A DNA stretch of 8,155 bases, taken from the NCBI GenBank assembly GCA_003819755.1, contig RPQK01000326.1:1-8155 (forward strand), given 5' to 3'. Positions 1 through 5,446 of the stretch are shown piece after piece. The notes below the pieces were generated by a model. That model was not told the origin of the DNA. It did no database searches and saw only the letters and a list, made by a program, of their open reading frames with translations. Numbering within the stretch: the stretch's first letter is position 1; every line of letters starts with the position of its first letter. The translations under genes and the position numbers were made by a program. Origin of the DNA: Acidobacteriota bacterium (lineage in GTDB: Bacteria; Acidobacteriota; UBA6911; RPQK01).

Positions 1-383
1 ACCGCATCGTCGGATAGGAGCGAAAGCAGCGGGCGAAGATGAAAGCGGCGCGCAACCACAATGACCTCCGAAAAGTGCCGGGCAACCTGGTAGTGGTGCA
101 AGAAGCCCGGGGAAAAAAAGACTGCGAGACCGTCCTTCTGACGCTGCCAGAACCAGTCGTCGTCTATCAGGCTGCGTATCGGCTCGAGTAGCTCGCGTGC
201 TTCCGCGGGCCGCTTGCCGGCGCGGATGAGTTGCTCGCTTGCCTGACGGGCCAAGTTCTTCAGCCTGGTAGCACCCTGTTGGACCTCCTTAGTGGACCGG
301 CGAGTGGGCAGAAAGATGGAAACGCACGGGTCTTGATGCCAAACGGCCAGATCCGCGATGTCTCTACGCGAGAACCTCAGCAT
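1..383 (-). CDS. baeRF-family (bacterial eRF1-like) protein, N-terminal part, runs off the window
   Basis: This gene starts at the ATG whose complement lies at 381-383 and reads leftward through the window edge, so 127 residues and no stop are visible. An ideal ribosome binding site (AAGGAG, complement at 390-395) sits six bases upstream, which fixes the start. Visible blocks are SIFLPT (residues 22-27), RLKNLAR (40-46), a tryptophan-rich FWQRQKDGLAVFFSPGF block (78-94) and RFHLRPLLSLL (113-123). I recognise this pattern from the bacterial release-factor-like families (baeRF family 3/7 type), proposed from comparative genomics to act on ribosomes in rescue or stress rather than in normal termination; the function is not experimentally settled. 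The region that could carry a catalytic peptidyl-tRNA hydrolysis loop is outside the window. The gene lies 22 bases behind nhaA and is surely in its operon. Family assignment is fairly confident, exact subfamily less so. Confidence 0.75.
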   Translation of the reverse strand, partial: MLRFSRRDIADLAVWHQDPCVSIFLPTRRSTKEVQQGATRLKNLARQASEQLIRAGKRPAEARELLEPIRSLIDDDWFWQRQKDGLAVFFSPGFLHHYQVARHFSEVIVVARRFHLRPLLSLLSDDA

Positions 384-405
384 GTCTTACTCCTTAAATC
401 AAAAA

Positions 406-1632
406 TCAGGTACCGACGGACGTGCTCTCCGTTTGTCCGGCGATGACGGCCTCGGTTTGGCGCTTGAGCTCGAGTCTCAGGATCGTGAATCCCCAGATTC
501 CCGAGAGCAGGGATCCCACGATGATGCCGAGGCGGTTGAGCATGAAATAGTTTTGACCGTGTTCAAAGGCTAAAGAGGCAATGAACAGGCTCATCGTGAA
601 CCCAATCCCGCACAGGCAGGAAACGCCGTAAAGAGCGCGCAGAGTCATACCGGCCGGGAGGCGCGCCAGGCCGAATCGAACCGCCAGCCAGGAGAACCCG
701 AAGACCCCCAGTTGCTTGCCGGCGAAAAGGCCAAGGATGATGCCCAGCGGGACCGGGTTCAGCAGAGTCCCGAGCGAAAAGCCTTCCAGCGGAACTCCCG
801 CGTTCGCGAATGCAAAAATCGGGAGCACGCCGAAGGCTACCCAGGGGTGAAGAGCATGTTCCATGGTGCGCAGGGGGGACTCGATAGTGCTCGCGGCGCG
901 CCCCATACCGCTCATGGGGATGAAAAAGGCCAGAGCCACTCCGGCGAGCGTGGCGTGAACACCGGATTTCAGGACCAAGACCCAGAGGACAACGCCCACC
1001 AGGACATAAGGGGCGAGTTGGGTGATGCTCAGCCGGTTCAGGATGAACAGGAGTACGAGCGCCGCCAAGGCCAGCAAACCGGCATTCGCGGACAGATCAG
1101 CCGTATAGAAGACGGCGATGATGACGATGGCCCCTAAGTCATCGAAAATGGCCACGGTCAGGAGAAAGACCTTGAGAACCGGCGGCACACGCTCTCCGAG
1201 CAGGAGCAAGACCCCCAAGGCAAAAGCGATATCGGTGGCGGCCGGAATCGCCCAGCCGTTCAGAGCCACGCTGTCAAAGCGGTTGAACCAGATGTAAAGG
1301 GCGGCGGGAACCATCATGCCGCCTACGGCCGCCAGTCCCGGGAACAGGACTTGAGCGACACTGGAAAGCTCTCCCTGCAGGACCTCTCGTTTGATTTCGA
1401 GGCCGACGAGCAGGAAGAAAATGGCCATCAGGCCGTCGTTGATCCACAGCAACAGGGGTTTGGCAATACCGAGAGGGCCCAGGCGCACCGACAACTCAGC
1501 GTTCAGACCGCCCTGGTATAGCTCCAGGAGCGGGGAATTCGCGCAGACAAGCCCCAAAACGGCCGCTGCCATGAGGACGAGGCCGCCCGCTGACTCGAGT
1601 TGCAGGAAGCGTCGGATGGCGTTGAAAGGCAT
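406..1632 (-). CDS. nhaA: Na+(Li+)/H+ antiporter NhaA
   Basis: The protein is an inner-membrane secondary antiporter that exports Na+ or Li+ in exchange for protons, giving salt, lithium and alkaline tolerance. The 408 residues align by eye along nearly the whole length of E. coli NhaA (388 residues), including the LLWINDGLMAIFFLLVGLEIKRE block (residues 61-83). The discontinuous-helix segment AATDIAFALG carries Asp134. The ion-binding pair Asp164-Asp165 lies in AIFDDLGAI, the pH-response histidine equivalent is His226 in KSGVHATLAG, and Lys306 in AGKQLG matches E. coli Lys300. All key residues are therefore present and the gene looks intact. The ATG has an AGGGA element eight bases upstream (complement 1641-1645). 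A short polar tail follows the last helix. It is the first gene of a two-gene minus-strand unit with the baeRF gene, and its leader holds a structured RNA candidate. Confidence 0.97.
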   Translation of the reverse strand: MPFNAIRRFLQLESAGGLVLMAAAVLGLVCANSPLLELYQGGLNAELSVRLGPLGIAKPLLLWINDGLMAIFFLLVGLEIKREVLQGELSSVAQVLFPGLAAVGGMMVPAALYIWFNRFDSVALNGWAIPAATDIAFALGVLLLLGERVPPVLKVFLLTVAIFDDLGAIVIIAVFYTADLSANAGLLALAALVLLFILNRLSITQLAPYVLVGVVLWVLVLKSGVHATLAGVALAFFIPMSGMGRAASTIESPLRTMEHALHPWVAFGVLPIFAFANAGVPLEGFSLGTLLNPVPLGIILGLFAGKQLGVFGFSWLAVRFGLARLPAGMTLRALYGVSCLCGIGFTMSLFIASLAFEHGQNYFMLNRLGIIVGSLLSGIWGFTILRLELKRQTEAVIAGQTESTSVGT

Positions 1633-1635
1633 GGT

Positions 1636-1770
1636 CTACATCCCTGTCGGTGGCGATTGAGCTGGTTCTCCCGTGCACTGTTGCGTCGGGTGAGAACCAG
1701 GTGCAGGCTCTGGTGTCTTGTAATGCCCGGTTGTCAGCGGCCCCGAAGCACGGAATGGCCGGTTTGGGGC
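1636..1770 (-). promoter_or_regulatory. Structured nhaA leader; candidate nhaA-I / Li+-type riboswitch
   Basis: On the minus strand, the leader just upstream of nhaA contains a perfect 9-bp stem, CTGGTTCTC (complement 1692-1700) with GAGAACCAG (complement 1662-1670), extendable inward by CCG/CGG-type and GCA/TGC pairs. The stem ends about 30 bases before the start codon. Directly 5' of it is GGGCATTACAAGACACC (complement 1712-1728), followed by AGAGCCTGC; GGGC can pair with GCCT. ACCAG in this block can instead pair with the CTGGT that forms the 5' arm of the long stem, giving mutually exclusive folds typical of a switch. Further 5', GCCCC and GGGGC (complement 1766-1770 and 1740-1744) can form another helix. 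RNAs of the nhaA-I class, reported as lithium-responsive, are known in front of nhaA genes, to my recollection including Acidobacteriota. The position and appearance fit, but I could not align it to the consensus. The ribosome binding site (complement 1641-1645) lies outside the 9-bp stem. Confidence 0.5.
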
Positions 1771-2220
1771 TAACAGAAGGGAGCCATCTCCTAAGAAGTA
1801 ATCATAAACTGCGATTTGCCTGGCAGCCCATACTTCCAATCCATTACCTGCCCGGCTAAAAAGGGGTAGACTCGCTCTGCGCCTACCGTCGACGTTCTGG
1901 ACGCAGAGGTTCAAGAAAATACCCAACGGATTACATCCACGCCTGTCGGGCGCGCTGGTGGAATACTGAGGGGAAATTCCCGTCTTTAGAGTATGGAATC
2001 CCTCCTCTTCGAACAGTAGTATGACTTTCGCGCTGCCTGCAGTAGGGGCGAGAGGACCCTGTTCTCGTTCATGGCAGCGAATGCACCGGTCGATGACCGG
2101 ATCCCGATACACTTTATCCCTGTCAGGGTTGTGCGCCCGCCATCTCAGAGGGCCTGCGCTTCGACGACCAGTTGCTGCTCGAAGTTACGTCACGCGCATA
2201 GTCGGGATCCGCCTCGGCTT
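1771..2220. other. Divergent intergenic region between nhaA and the zinc-ribbon gene
   Basis: No convincing gene is seen here on either strand. The minus-strand frame covering 1636-2112 is open, but it overlaps the nhaA leader structure, has no ribosome binding site I can recognise and shows no family resemblance. A TATGAT hexamer on the minus strand (complement 1801-1806) could be a -10 element for nhaA, placing the RNA start roughly 160 bases before the ATG, but no matching -35 is evident. On the plus-strand side there is a CCGGTC-GAT-GACCGG hairpin (2086-2100), a CCCTGTCAGGG palindrome (2118-2128) and a set of longer inverted repeats described separately. No clear plus-strand promoter was found. 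Confidence 0.5.
2098..2211 (+). repeat. Nested inverted repeats in the leader of the zinc-ribbon gene
   Basis: CGGATCCCGA (2098-2107) is perfectly complementary to TCGGGATCCG (2202-2211). Inside it, GTGCGC (2131-2136) can pair with GCGCAT (2194-2199), and CTTCGA (2159-2164) with TCGAAG (2179-2184), so the segment can be drawn as a long branched stem ending ten bases before the strong ribosome binding site of the next gene. A competing hairpin at 2086-2100 shares bases with the outer stem. About one perfect 10-bp inverted repeat of this spacing is expected by chance in a window this size, so the fold is suggestive only. Confidence 0.3.
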
Positions 2221-2235
2221 GGAAAGGAGGTTACT

Positions 2236-2457
2236 ATGTCAACCAAGAAAGCCAGATGTCCGGTTTGCGGAAGGCTGCAGTTCCGGCTGATTCCCTATTC
2301 GCAGTGCTATTGCGCGTGCGGAACTCGTTTCCTGGTTGGTCCAGCCGGTGATGAAGCGTCACTCCGTGTGCTTCATGTGCCCTCAGAACGGTCGCGGACC
2401 AAACCCGGGGTGGTGGTTCGAATGCAGGCCTCGCGGAAGACAGACGGGTTCACCTGA
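2236..2457 (+). CDS. Small zinc-ribbon protein of unknown function
   Basis: This is a 73-residue basic protein. The start is fixed by an excellent ribosome binding site, AAAGGAGG (2223-2230), five bases before the ATG; a longer frame beginning upstream lacks any such signal. The first third carries CPVCG (Cys8, Cys11) and then Cys24, Cys26 and Cys28 in a CYCACG block, followed by an aromatic-basic TRF. This Cys-x2-Cys ... Cys-x-Cys arrangement is typical of a zinc ribbon, which would bind one zinc and mediate nucleic-acid or protein contact. The rest, about 40 residues, is polar and basic with no domain I recognise. There is no signal peptide or membrane segment, so it should be cytoplasmic. 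It is divergent from nhaA and 180 bases ahead of the exported protein gene, so an operon with the latter is possible but not shown. That it is a gene is likely; its function is unknown. Confidence 0.7.
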   Translation: MSTKKARCPVCGRLQFRLIPYSQCYCACGTRFLVGPAGDEASLRVLHVPSERSRTKPGVVVRMQASRKTDGFT

Positions 2458-2637
2458 AAGCAAAACGGTGCATCGCGCGAGAGCCGGGGGCCAGGCACGA
2501 GGAGAGTCGCTGATTGACTTCCGCAGGTTGCTGTTGTGTCGGGGCCCCCTTTTTCAGCCGAACCGTGCAGAATCGAAGGGATTAGAGCCGATTCCGTGCG
2601 ACCAGTTTCAATTGCGTGTGTTAATTTGACCGCCATC

Positions 2638-3648
2638 TTGAGAGAAAAACGCAGATTTCGCGTGACGGCGCCTATCCAAGCGACGGTTGCATTAGCTGCA
2701 TTCTTCCTGTGCGGCACGGTGGCCTTTGGAGATGTGGTGTTGTTCGTCTCGGAGCCGTATGGCGGCTTTGGGCATATGAATCCGACCGGGCACGCGGCGG
2801 TGTACCTGCCCCGGGTATGCGCGGCTACTCCCACGTCGCTGCGCCGCTGCGAACCGGGAGAGCTCGGTGTCGTCATCAGTCGTTACCACCGGATCGCCGG
2901 GTATGATTGGATAGCAATTCCAGTCATACCTTACCTGTATGCGGTTGAGGACTTGACGCAGGTACCCGCTTTCGCCGATCCCGCCACTGTACTCCGTCTT
3001 CGTGATGCGTACCGCAGGACCCACCTGATTGACCTCGTTCCGGATGAAACTGTACGGAAGAAGAACTCGCGGGGTTGGGTCCAACTGGTGGGAGCAGCTT
3101 TTGACCGACGTATATACGCTTTTCAATTCCTGTCGACCGTCGAGCAGGACGATGAGTTGATTCGCATTCTGAATTCCGGCAAAAACCGACGGAGGTTCAA
3201 CATCCTGTACCGTAATTGCGCGGATTTCGCGCGAACAACGGTCAATCTGTACCTCCCGAAGGCGCTTCGACGGAGCATCCTCGCGGATGCGGCTATCATG
3301 ACTCCCAAGCAGGCAGCCAAGAGTCTTGTCTCTTATGGCCGCAAGCACCCCGAGATCAATCTGACACGGTGGATCATCCCGCAGATTCCCGGAAGCAAGC
3401 CCCGCAGCAAACCGGTTCGTGGGGTCTTCGAATCGCTGGTTCGGTCGAAGAAGTACGCCGTGCCCTTGACTGTCTTTCAACCCTTCGCAACCGGAGGCGT
3501 TGCCGCCGGCTATGTTTTTCGCGGCCGTTTCGATCCGAAGCGGGACGCGGAGCCCCTGTCCTCTCCGTTGGCGGTCCGGTCGGCCTTTTTTCCGAGCCTG
3601 GCTAGCGCTGATACCCAAGACCAGACCAACGAGTCACCCAACAACTGA
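2638..3648 (+). CDS. Exported protein with a permuted papain-like (NlpC/P60-LRAT-type) His/Cys signature
   Basis: The frame is open from 2518. I chose the TTG at 2638 because it gives a classical signal peptide: REKRRFR, a hydrophobic core, then AFG|D with likely cleavage after residue 31. A GTG at 2536 or 2596 would give longer versions (370 residues at most) and a GTG at 2662 a shorter one; none has a good ribosome binding site. From the 2638 start there are 336 residues. The mature part has GHAAVYL (His52) and, far downstream, YRNCADF (Cys194). This order, His first and then Asn-Cys, is that of permuted papain-fold proteins such as LRAT-like and related NlpC/P60 members, so a thiol hydrolase or acyltransferase acting outside the membrane is plausible. 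A basic segment with IPGSKPRSK (250-258) precedes a mildly hydrophobic stretch (274-293). It resembles uncharacterised acidobacterial proteins; DUF4105-like acyltransferases are an alternative. Family and reaction remain inference. Confidence 0.8.
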   Translation: MREKRRFRVTAPIQATVALAAFFLCGTVAFGDVVLFVSEPYGGFGHMNPTGHAAVYLPRVCAATPTSLRRCEPGELGVVISRYHRIAGYDWIAIPVIPYLYAVEDLTQVPAFADPATVLRLRDAYRRTHLIDLVPDETVRKKNSRGWVQLVGAAFDRRIYAFQFLSTVEQDDELIRILNSGKNRRRFNILYRNCADFARTTVNLYLPKALRRSILADAAIMTPKQAAKSLVSYGRKHPEINLTRWIIPQIPGSKPRSKPVRGVFESLVRSKKYAVPLTVFQPFATGGVAAGYVFRGRFDPKRDAEPLSSPLAVRSAFFPSLASADTQDQTNESPNN

Positions 3649-3691
3649 TCTGCCGCGGGGTACAGAGAGCGATATTTCAGCTGAATAACGA

Positions 3692-3729
3692 CCGCAGTGT
3701 GGGCCAGGCGCCAATAAGGAACACTGCGG
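3692..3729. repeat. 9-bp inverted repeat between the exported protein and the VWFA-related gene
   Basis: CCGCAGTGT (3692-3700) and ACACTGCGG (3721-3729) are perfectly complementary around a 20-base loop. No T-run follows on either strand, so it is not a standard intrinsic terminator. It sits 44 bases after the stop of the exported protein gene and 126 bases before the next start, and could be an RNA processing or protection stem, or an operator. One such repeat is expected by chance in a window of this size. Confidence 0.3.
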
Positions 3730-3855
3730 AAGTCAAGTCCGAAGGCAGTAAACTGGAATTACCGGTCCACCGGGTGCGGGCCGGCTGCCGGGAACTGGGG
3801 CTGAAACCTGGCATAGAGGCTTTCATCTACTGTCAGTATAGGTCACGGGTACTCT

Positions 3856-4428
3856 ATGAAGAGGTGCCGCCTTCTGTTCTTGATGGTTCTTCTTGCCGCC
3901 TCCGTCTGGCTGGCTGGCCAAGCGCCCAGTCGGCTGCCGAGAGCCATTAGGATAGAAGTGACCATAGTGCTGGTTCCTGCCATCGTCCTGGACCGCGATA
4001 GCCGGCCCGTGCCCGATCTCACAGAAAAAGACTTTGTCATTAAGGAAGACGGCGTTCCTCAGGATCCCTTCCTCTTCTCCCTTCAGTCCCGGAAAGCGGA
4101 GCCGAAAGACGATGGTTCGAAACCGTCACCCGAGGAACCCGAGCCGCGGTCGAACCCGGCCGATCATTCGAGCCGTTGGACGATCCTGTATGTGACGGAG
4201 CGAGGCACGGGCGAGAGAAGATCTGATCCGGCGTTCGAGCACTCGACCCAGGGATGGTACCTGCTTGGCTACATCCCGCAAGACAAAACCCCGGATGGTC
4301 GCTTTCGGCGCATCGAGGTTGAGGTCCGGCGCGATGGCCTGCGAGTAGAGCATCGCCGGGGCTACTACGCAGAGGGAGAAAGGGAGCATGAATCTGGGCC
4401 ATGGATTGCAGACGCGGACTCCATCTAG
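3856..4428 (+). CDS. Shortened acidobacterial VWFA-related protein lacking the VWA domain
   Basis: The 190-residue protein starts at an ATG with only a weak ribosome binding site but a good signal peptide (KRCRLLFLMVLLAASVWLAG, residues 2-21), so it should be exported; no lipobox cysteine is seen. Residues 35-69 (VTIVLVPAIVLDRDSRPVPDLTEKDF and then EDGVPQ) match the N-terminal flank of the VWFA-related acidobacterial family (TIGR03436 type). Residues 133-172 (GWYLLGYIP, DGRFRRIEVEV, GLRVEHRRGYYA) match its C-terminal flank. Family members are usually about 300 residues or more with a von Willebrand A domain between these blocks. Here only about 60 polar, proline-rich residues join them and no Asp-x-Ser-x-Ser metal site exists. 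The two flanks might still close into a beta-sandwich, which is my inference. The 3' end overlaps the RelA/SpoT-like gene by 28 bases. It could be a decayed paralogue, but the frame is intact. Family call is confident; function is unknown. Confidence 0.82.
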   Translation: MKRCRLLFLMVLLAASVWLAGQAPSRLPRAIRIEVTIVLVPAIVLDRDSRPVPDLTEKDFVIKEDGVPQDPFLFSLQSRKAEPKDDGSKPSPEEPEPRSNPADHSSRWTILYVTERGTGERRSDPAFEHSTQGWYLLGYIPQDKTPDGRFRRIEVEVRRDGLRVEHRRGYYAEGEREHESGPWIADADSI

Positions 4429-5264
4429 TTCTTGGTATTTGTGCCATCTTTTTGCCGGTCACCCAGGACCCGCACGATACAGGGGTTGCTGAGAGCCCAC
4501 CGGAATGGCTGTGCACTGTCGGCGACTACTTCATTGAAGACTATCAGCGCCTGCCTCCGAAACAGCAGAACGAGTTCGTCGAGAGTTATCGGCAAAAGTA
4601 CTCGTCGGCATTGCGGCAAGCTTTGGATGAGCTTCGGGCCTTGCACAGCGATACGTCGTTTCAGGTCCTTGGTCGACTGAAGTCAGTTCCGAGCATCCGG
4701 GAGAAGATCGTGCGCAAGAAGTACCGATGCTTCTCCGAGCTGACAGATATCGCGGGAACGCGCCTCGTTATCGCGGACTACGCCGCCTTGCCCCTCGTCA
4801 CCGAGAGGATCGAACGTCATTTTTTTGTCAGAGAGAAGCAGGATCTTATGAGGGATGAGGAAAAAACCGGCTACCGGGCAATTCACTATCTTGCCTGGGT
4901 AGACGGTCGTGTTGTCGAAATCCAGATTCACACGCGACGAGGTACACTCTGGGCTGAAGCATCGCACAGGCTGGTCTTCAAAGGGCCGTTTGCCGACAAC
5001 CAGGCTCTGGTGTCTTATCTCCGGCGCCTGAGCCAGGCAATATTCTTGCTTGATTCGGGCCTCCAAGGTCAGATTCCACAAGCGCCTGAAGCACTCCCGG
5101 CTGAGGCGAGGAAGATATTGACGGAGACCATAGCGGACATCCTCGCTGTTGGGAAGAGAAGCGTTGACGGCTCGATTGATTCTCACTCCCCAAAAGACAG
5201 TCTCCCCGATTTTTTCGCATTGGATGAGTTTGGGACATTGCGCTTCGGCGCAGCGAGGCCCTAG
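4401..5264 (+). CDS. RelA/SpoT (p)ppGpp synthetase-domain protein with hydrophobic N-terminus
   Basis: The 287-residue protein has a synthetase-type RelA/SpoT nucleotidyltransferase fold at about residues 85-200. Visible motifs are GRLKSVPSIREKI (91-103), TDIAGTRLV (115-123, Asp116 at the metal-binding position), TGYRAIHY (156-163, substrate-stacking Tyr158) and VEIQIHT (172-178, Glu173 as second acidic residue). WAEASHRLVFKG (184-195) closes the domain. There is no HD hydrolase domain and no TGS or ACT region, so it resembles small alarmone synthetases, which transfer pyrophosphate from ATP to GTP or GDP, or toxSAS toxins, which modify tRNA. The ATG at 4401 is preceded by AGGGAG at an unusually long 14-base spacing and lies inside the upstream gene, suggesting translational coupling. 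Residues 8-20 are hydrophobic and look like a weak signal peptide or anchor, odd for an ATP-using enzyme; a TTG at 4452 would remove most of it. Domain call is confident, product and location are not. Confidence 0.88.
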   Translation: MDCRRGLHLVLGICAIFLPVTQDPHDTGVAESPPEWLCTVGDYFIEDYQRLPPKQQNEFVESYRQKYSSALRQALDELRALHSDTSFQVLGRLKSVPSIREKIVRKKYRCFSELTDIAGTRLVIADYAALPLVTERIERHFFVREKQDLMRDEEKTGYRAIHYLAWVDGRVVEIQIHTRRGTLWAEASHRLVFKGPFADNQALVSYLRRLSQAIFLLDSGLQGQIPQAPEALPAEARKILTETIADILAVGKRSVDGSIDSHSPKDSLPDFFALDEFGTLRFGAARP

Positions 5265-5317
5265 CCCCGGACTCCTCACGACAAGGCGTACCGAGCCCGT
5301 AGACTGTTCTTAGTTCC

Positions 5318-5339
5318 GCCCTCTATGATCTATGAGGGC
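5318..5339. terminator. Possible weak terminator after the RelA/SpoT-like gene
   Basis: GCCCTC (5318-5323) and GAGGGC (5334-5339) form a 6-bp stem with a 10-base loop, 53 bases after the stop codon. Only AGTTTA follows on the plus strand, so the T-run is short. Its place between convergent genes supports a termination role, but the signal is weak. Confidence 0.35.
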
Positions 5340-5411
5340 AGTTTAAGAGCGATCGAAGGCCCGCCAGAAGGCGGCAGTACGAACAGGGCCACAGCTCGCC
5401 TGAAGTCGCAA

Positions 5412-5446
5412 CTACAAACCGCCCGCCGCTTTTTACGCGGTTGTAG
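5412..5446. terminator. Hairpin across the end of the CorC-type gene
   Basis: CTACAAACCGC (5412-5422) pairs with GCGGTTGTAG (5437-5446), ten base pairs with one bulged A and a 14-base loop. On the minus strand the first arm comprises the last sense codons and the TAA stop (complement 5433-5435) lies in the loop, so the stem forms around the stop codon. No T-run follows on either strand. It may stabilise the 3' end of the transcript or act as a non-canonical terminator. Confidence 0.35.

Noticed and set aside
712..1137. A 141-residue plus-strand open frame antisense to nhaA.
   Set aside because: The opposite strand encodes a clear, intact NhaA and this frame is very polar, as expected for the complement of a membrane-protein gene.
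1704..1719. A 16-base exact repeat, CAGGCTCTGGTGTCTT, at 1704-1719 (nhaA leader) and 5001-5016 (inside the RelA/SpoT-like gene).
   Set aside because: Striking for its length, but the second copy fits coding sequence in an ordinary reading frame (QALVSY) and lacks the flanking leader sequence. No mobile-element or recombination signature accompanies either copy, so I treat it as coincidence.
1636..2112. A 158-residue minus-strand open frame beginning with Cys-x2-Cys-His-like residues.
   Set aside because: It covers the nhaA leader structure, has no recognisable ribosome binding site or family resemblance, and its composition is consistent with a chance open frame in GC-rich DNA.
2541..2555. 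GGGGCCCC followed by TTTTT as a possible terminator after the zinc-ribbon gene.
   Set aside because: The palindrome has no loop and cannot form a proper hairpin, and it lies within the longest open frame of the next gene.
2692..3618. A 308-residue minus-strand open frame opposite the exported papain-like protein.
   Set aside because: The plus-strand frame has a signal peptide and coherent His and Cys motifs; the minus-strand translation shows none and is a complementary-strand shadow.
4683..5279. A 198-residue minus-strand open frame opposite the RelA/SpoT-like gene.
   Set aside because: The plus strand carries the conserved synthetase motifs in order, so the antisense frame is incidental.
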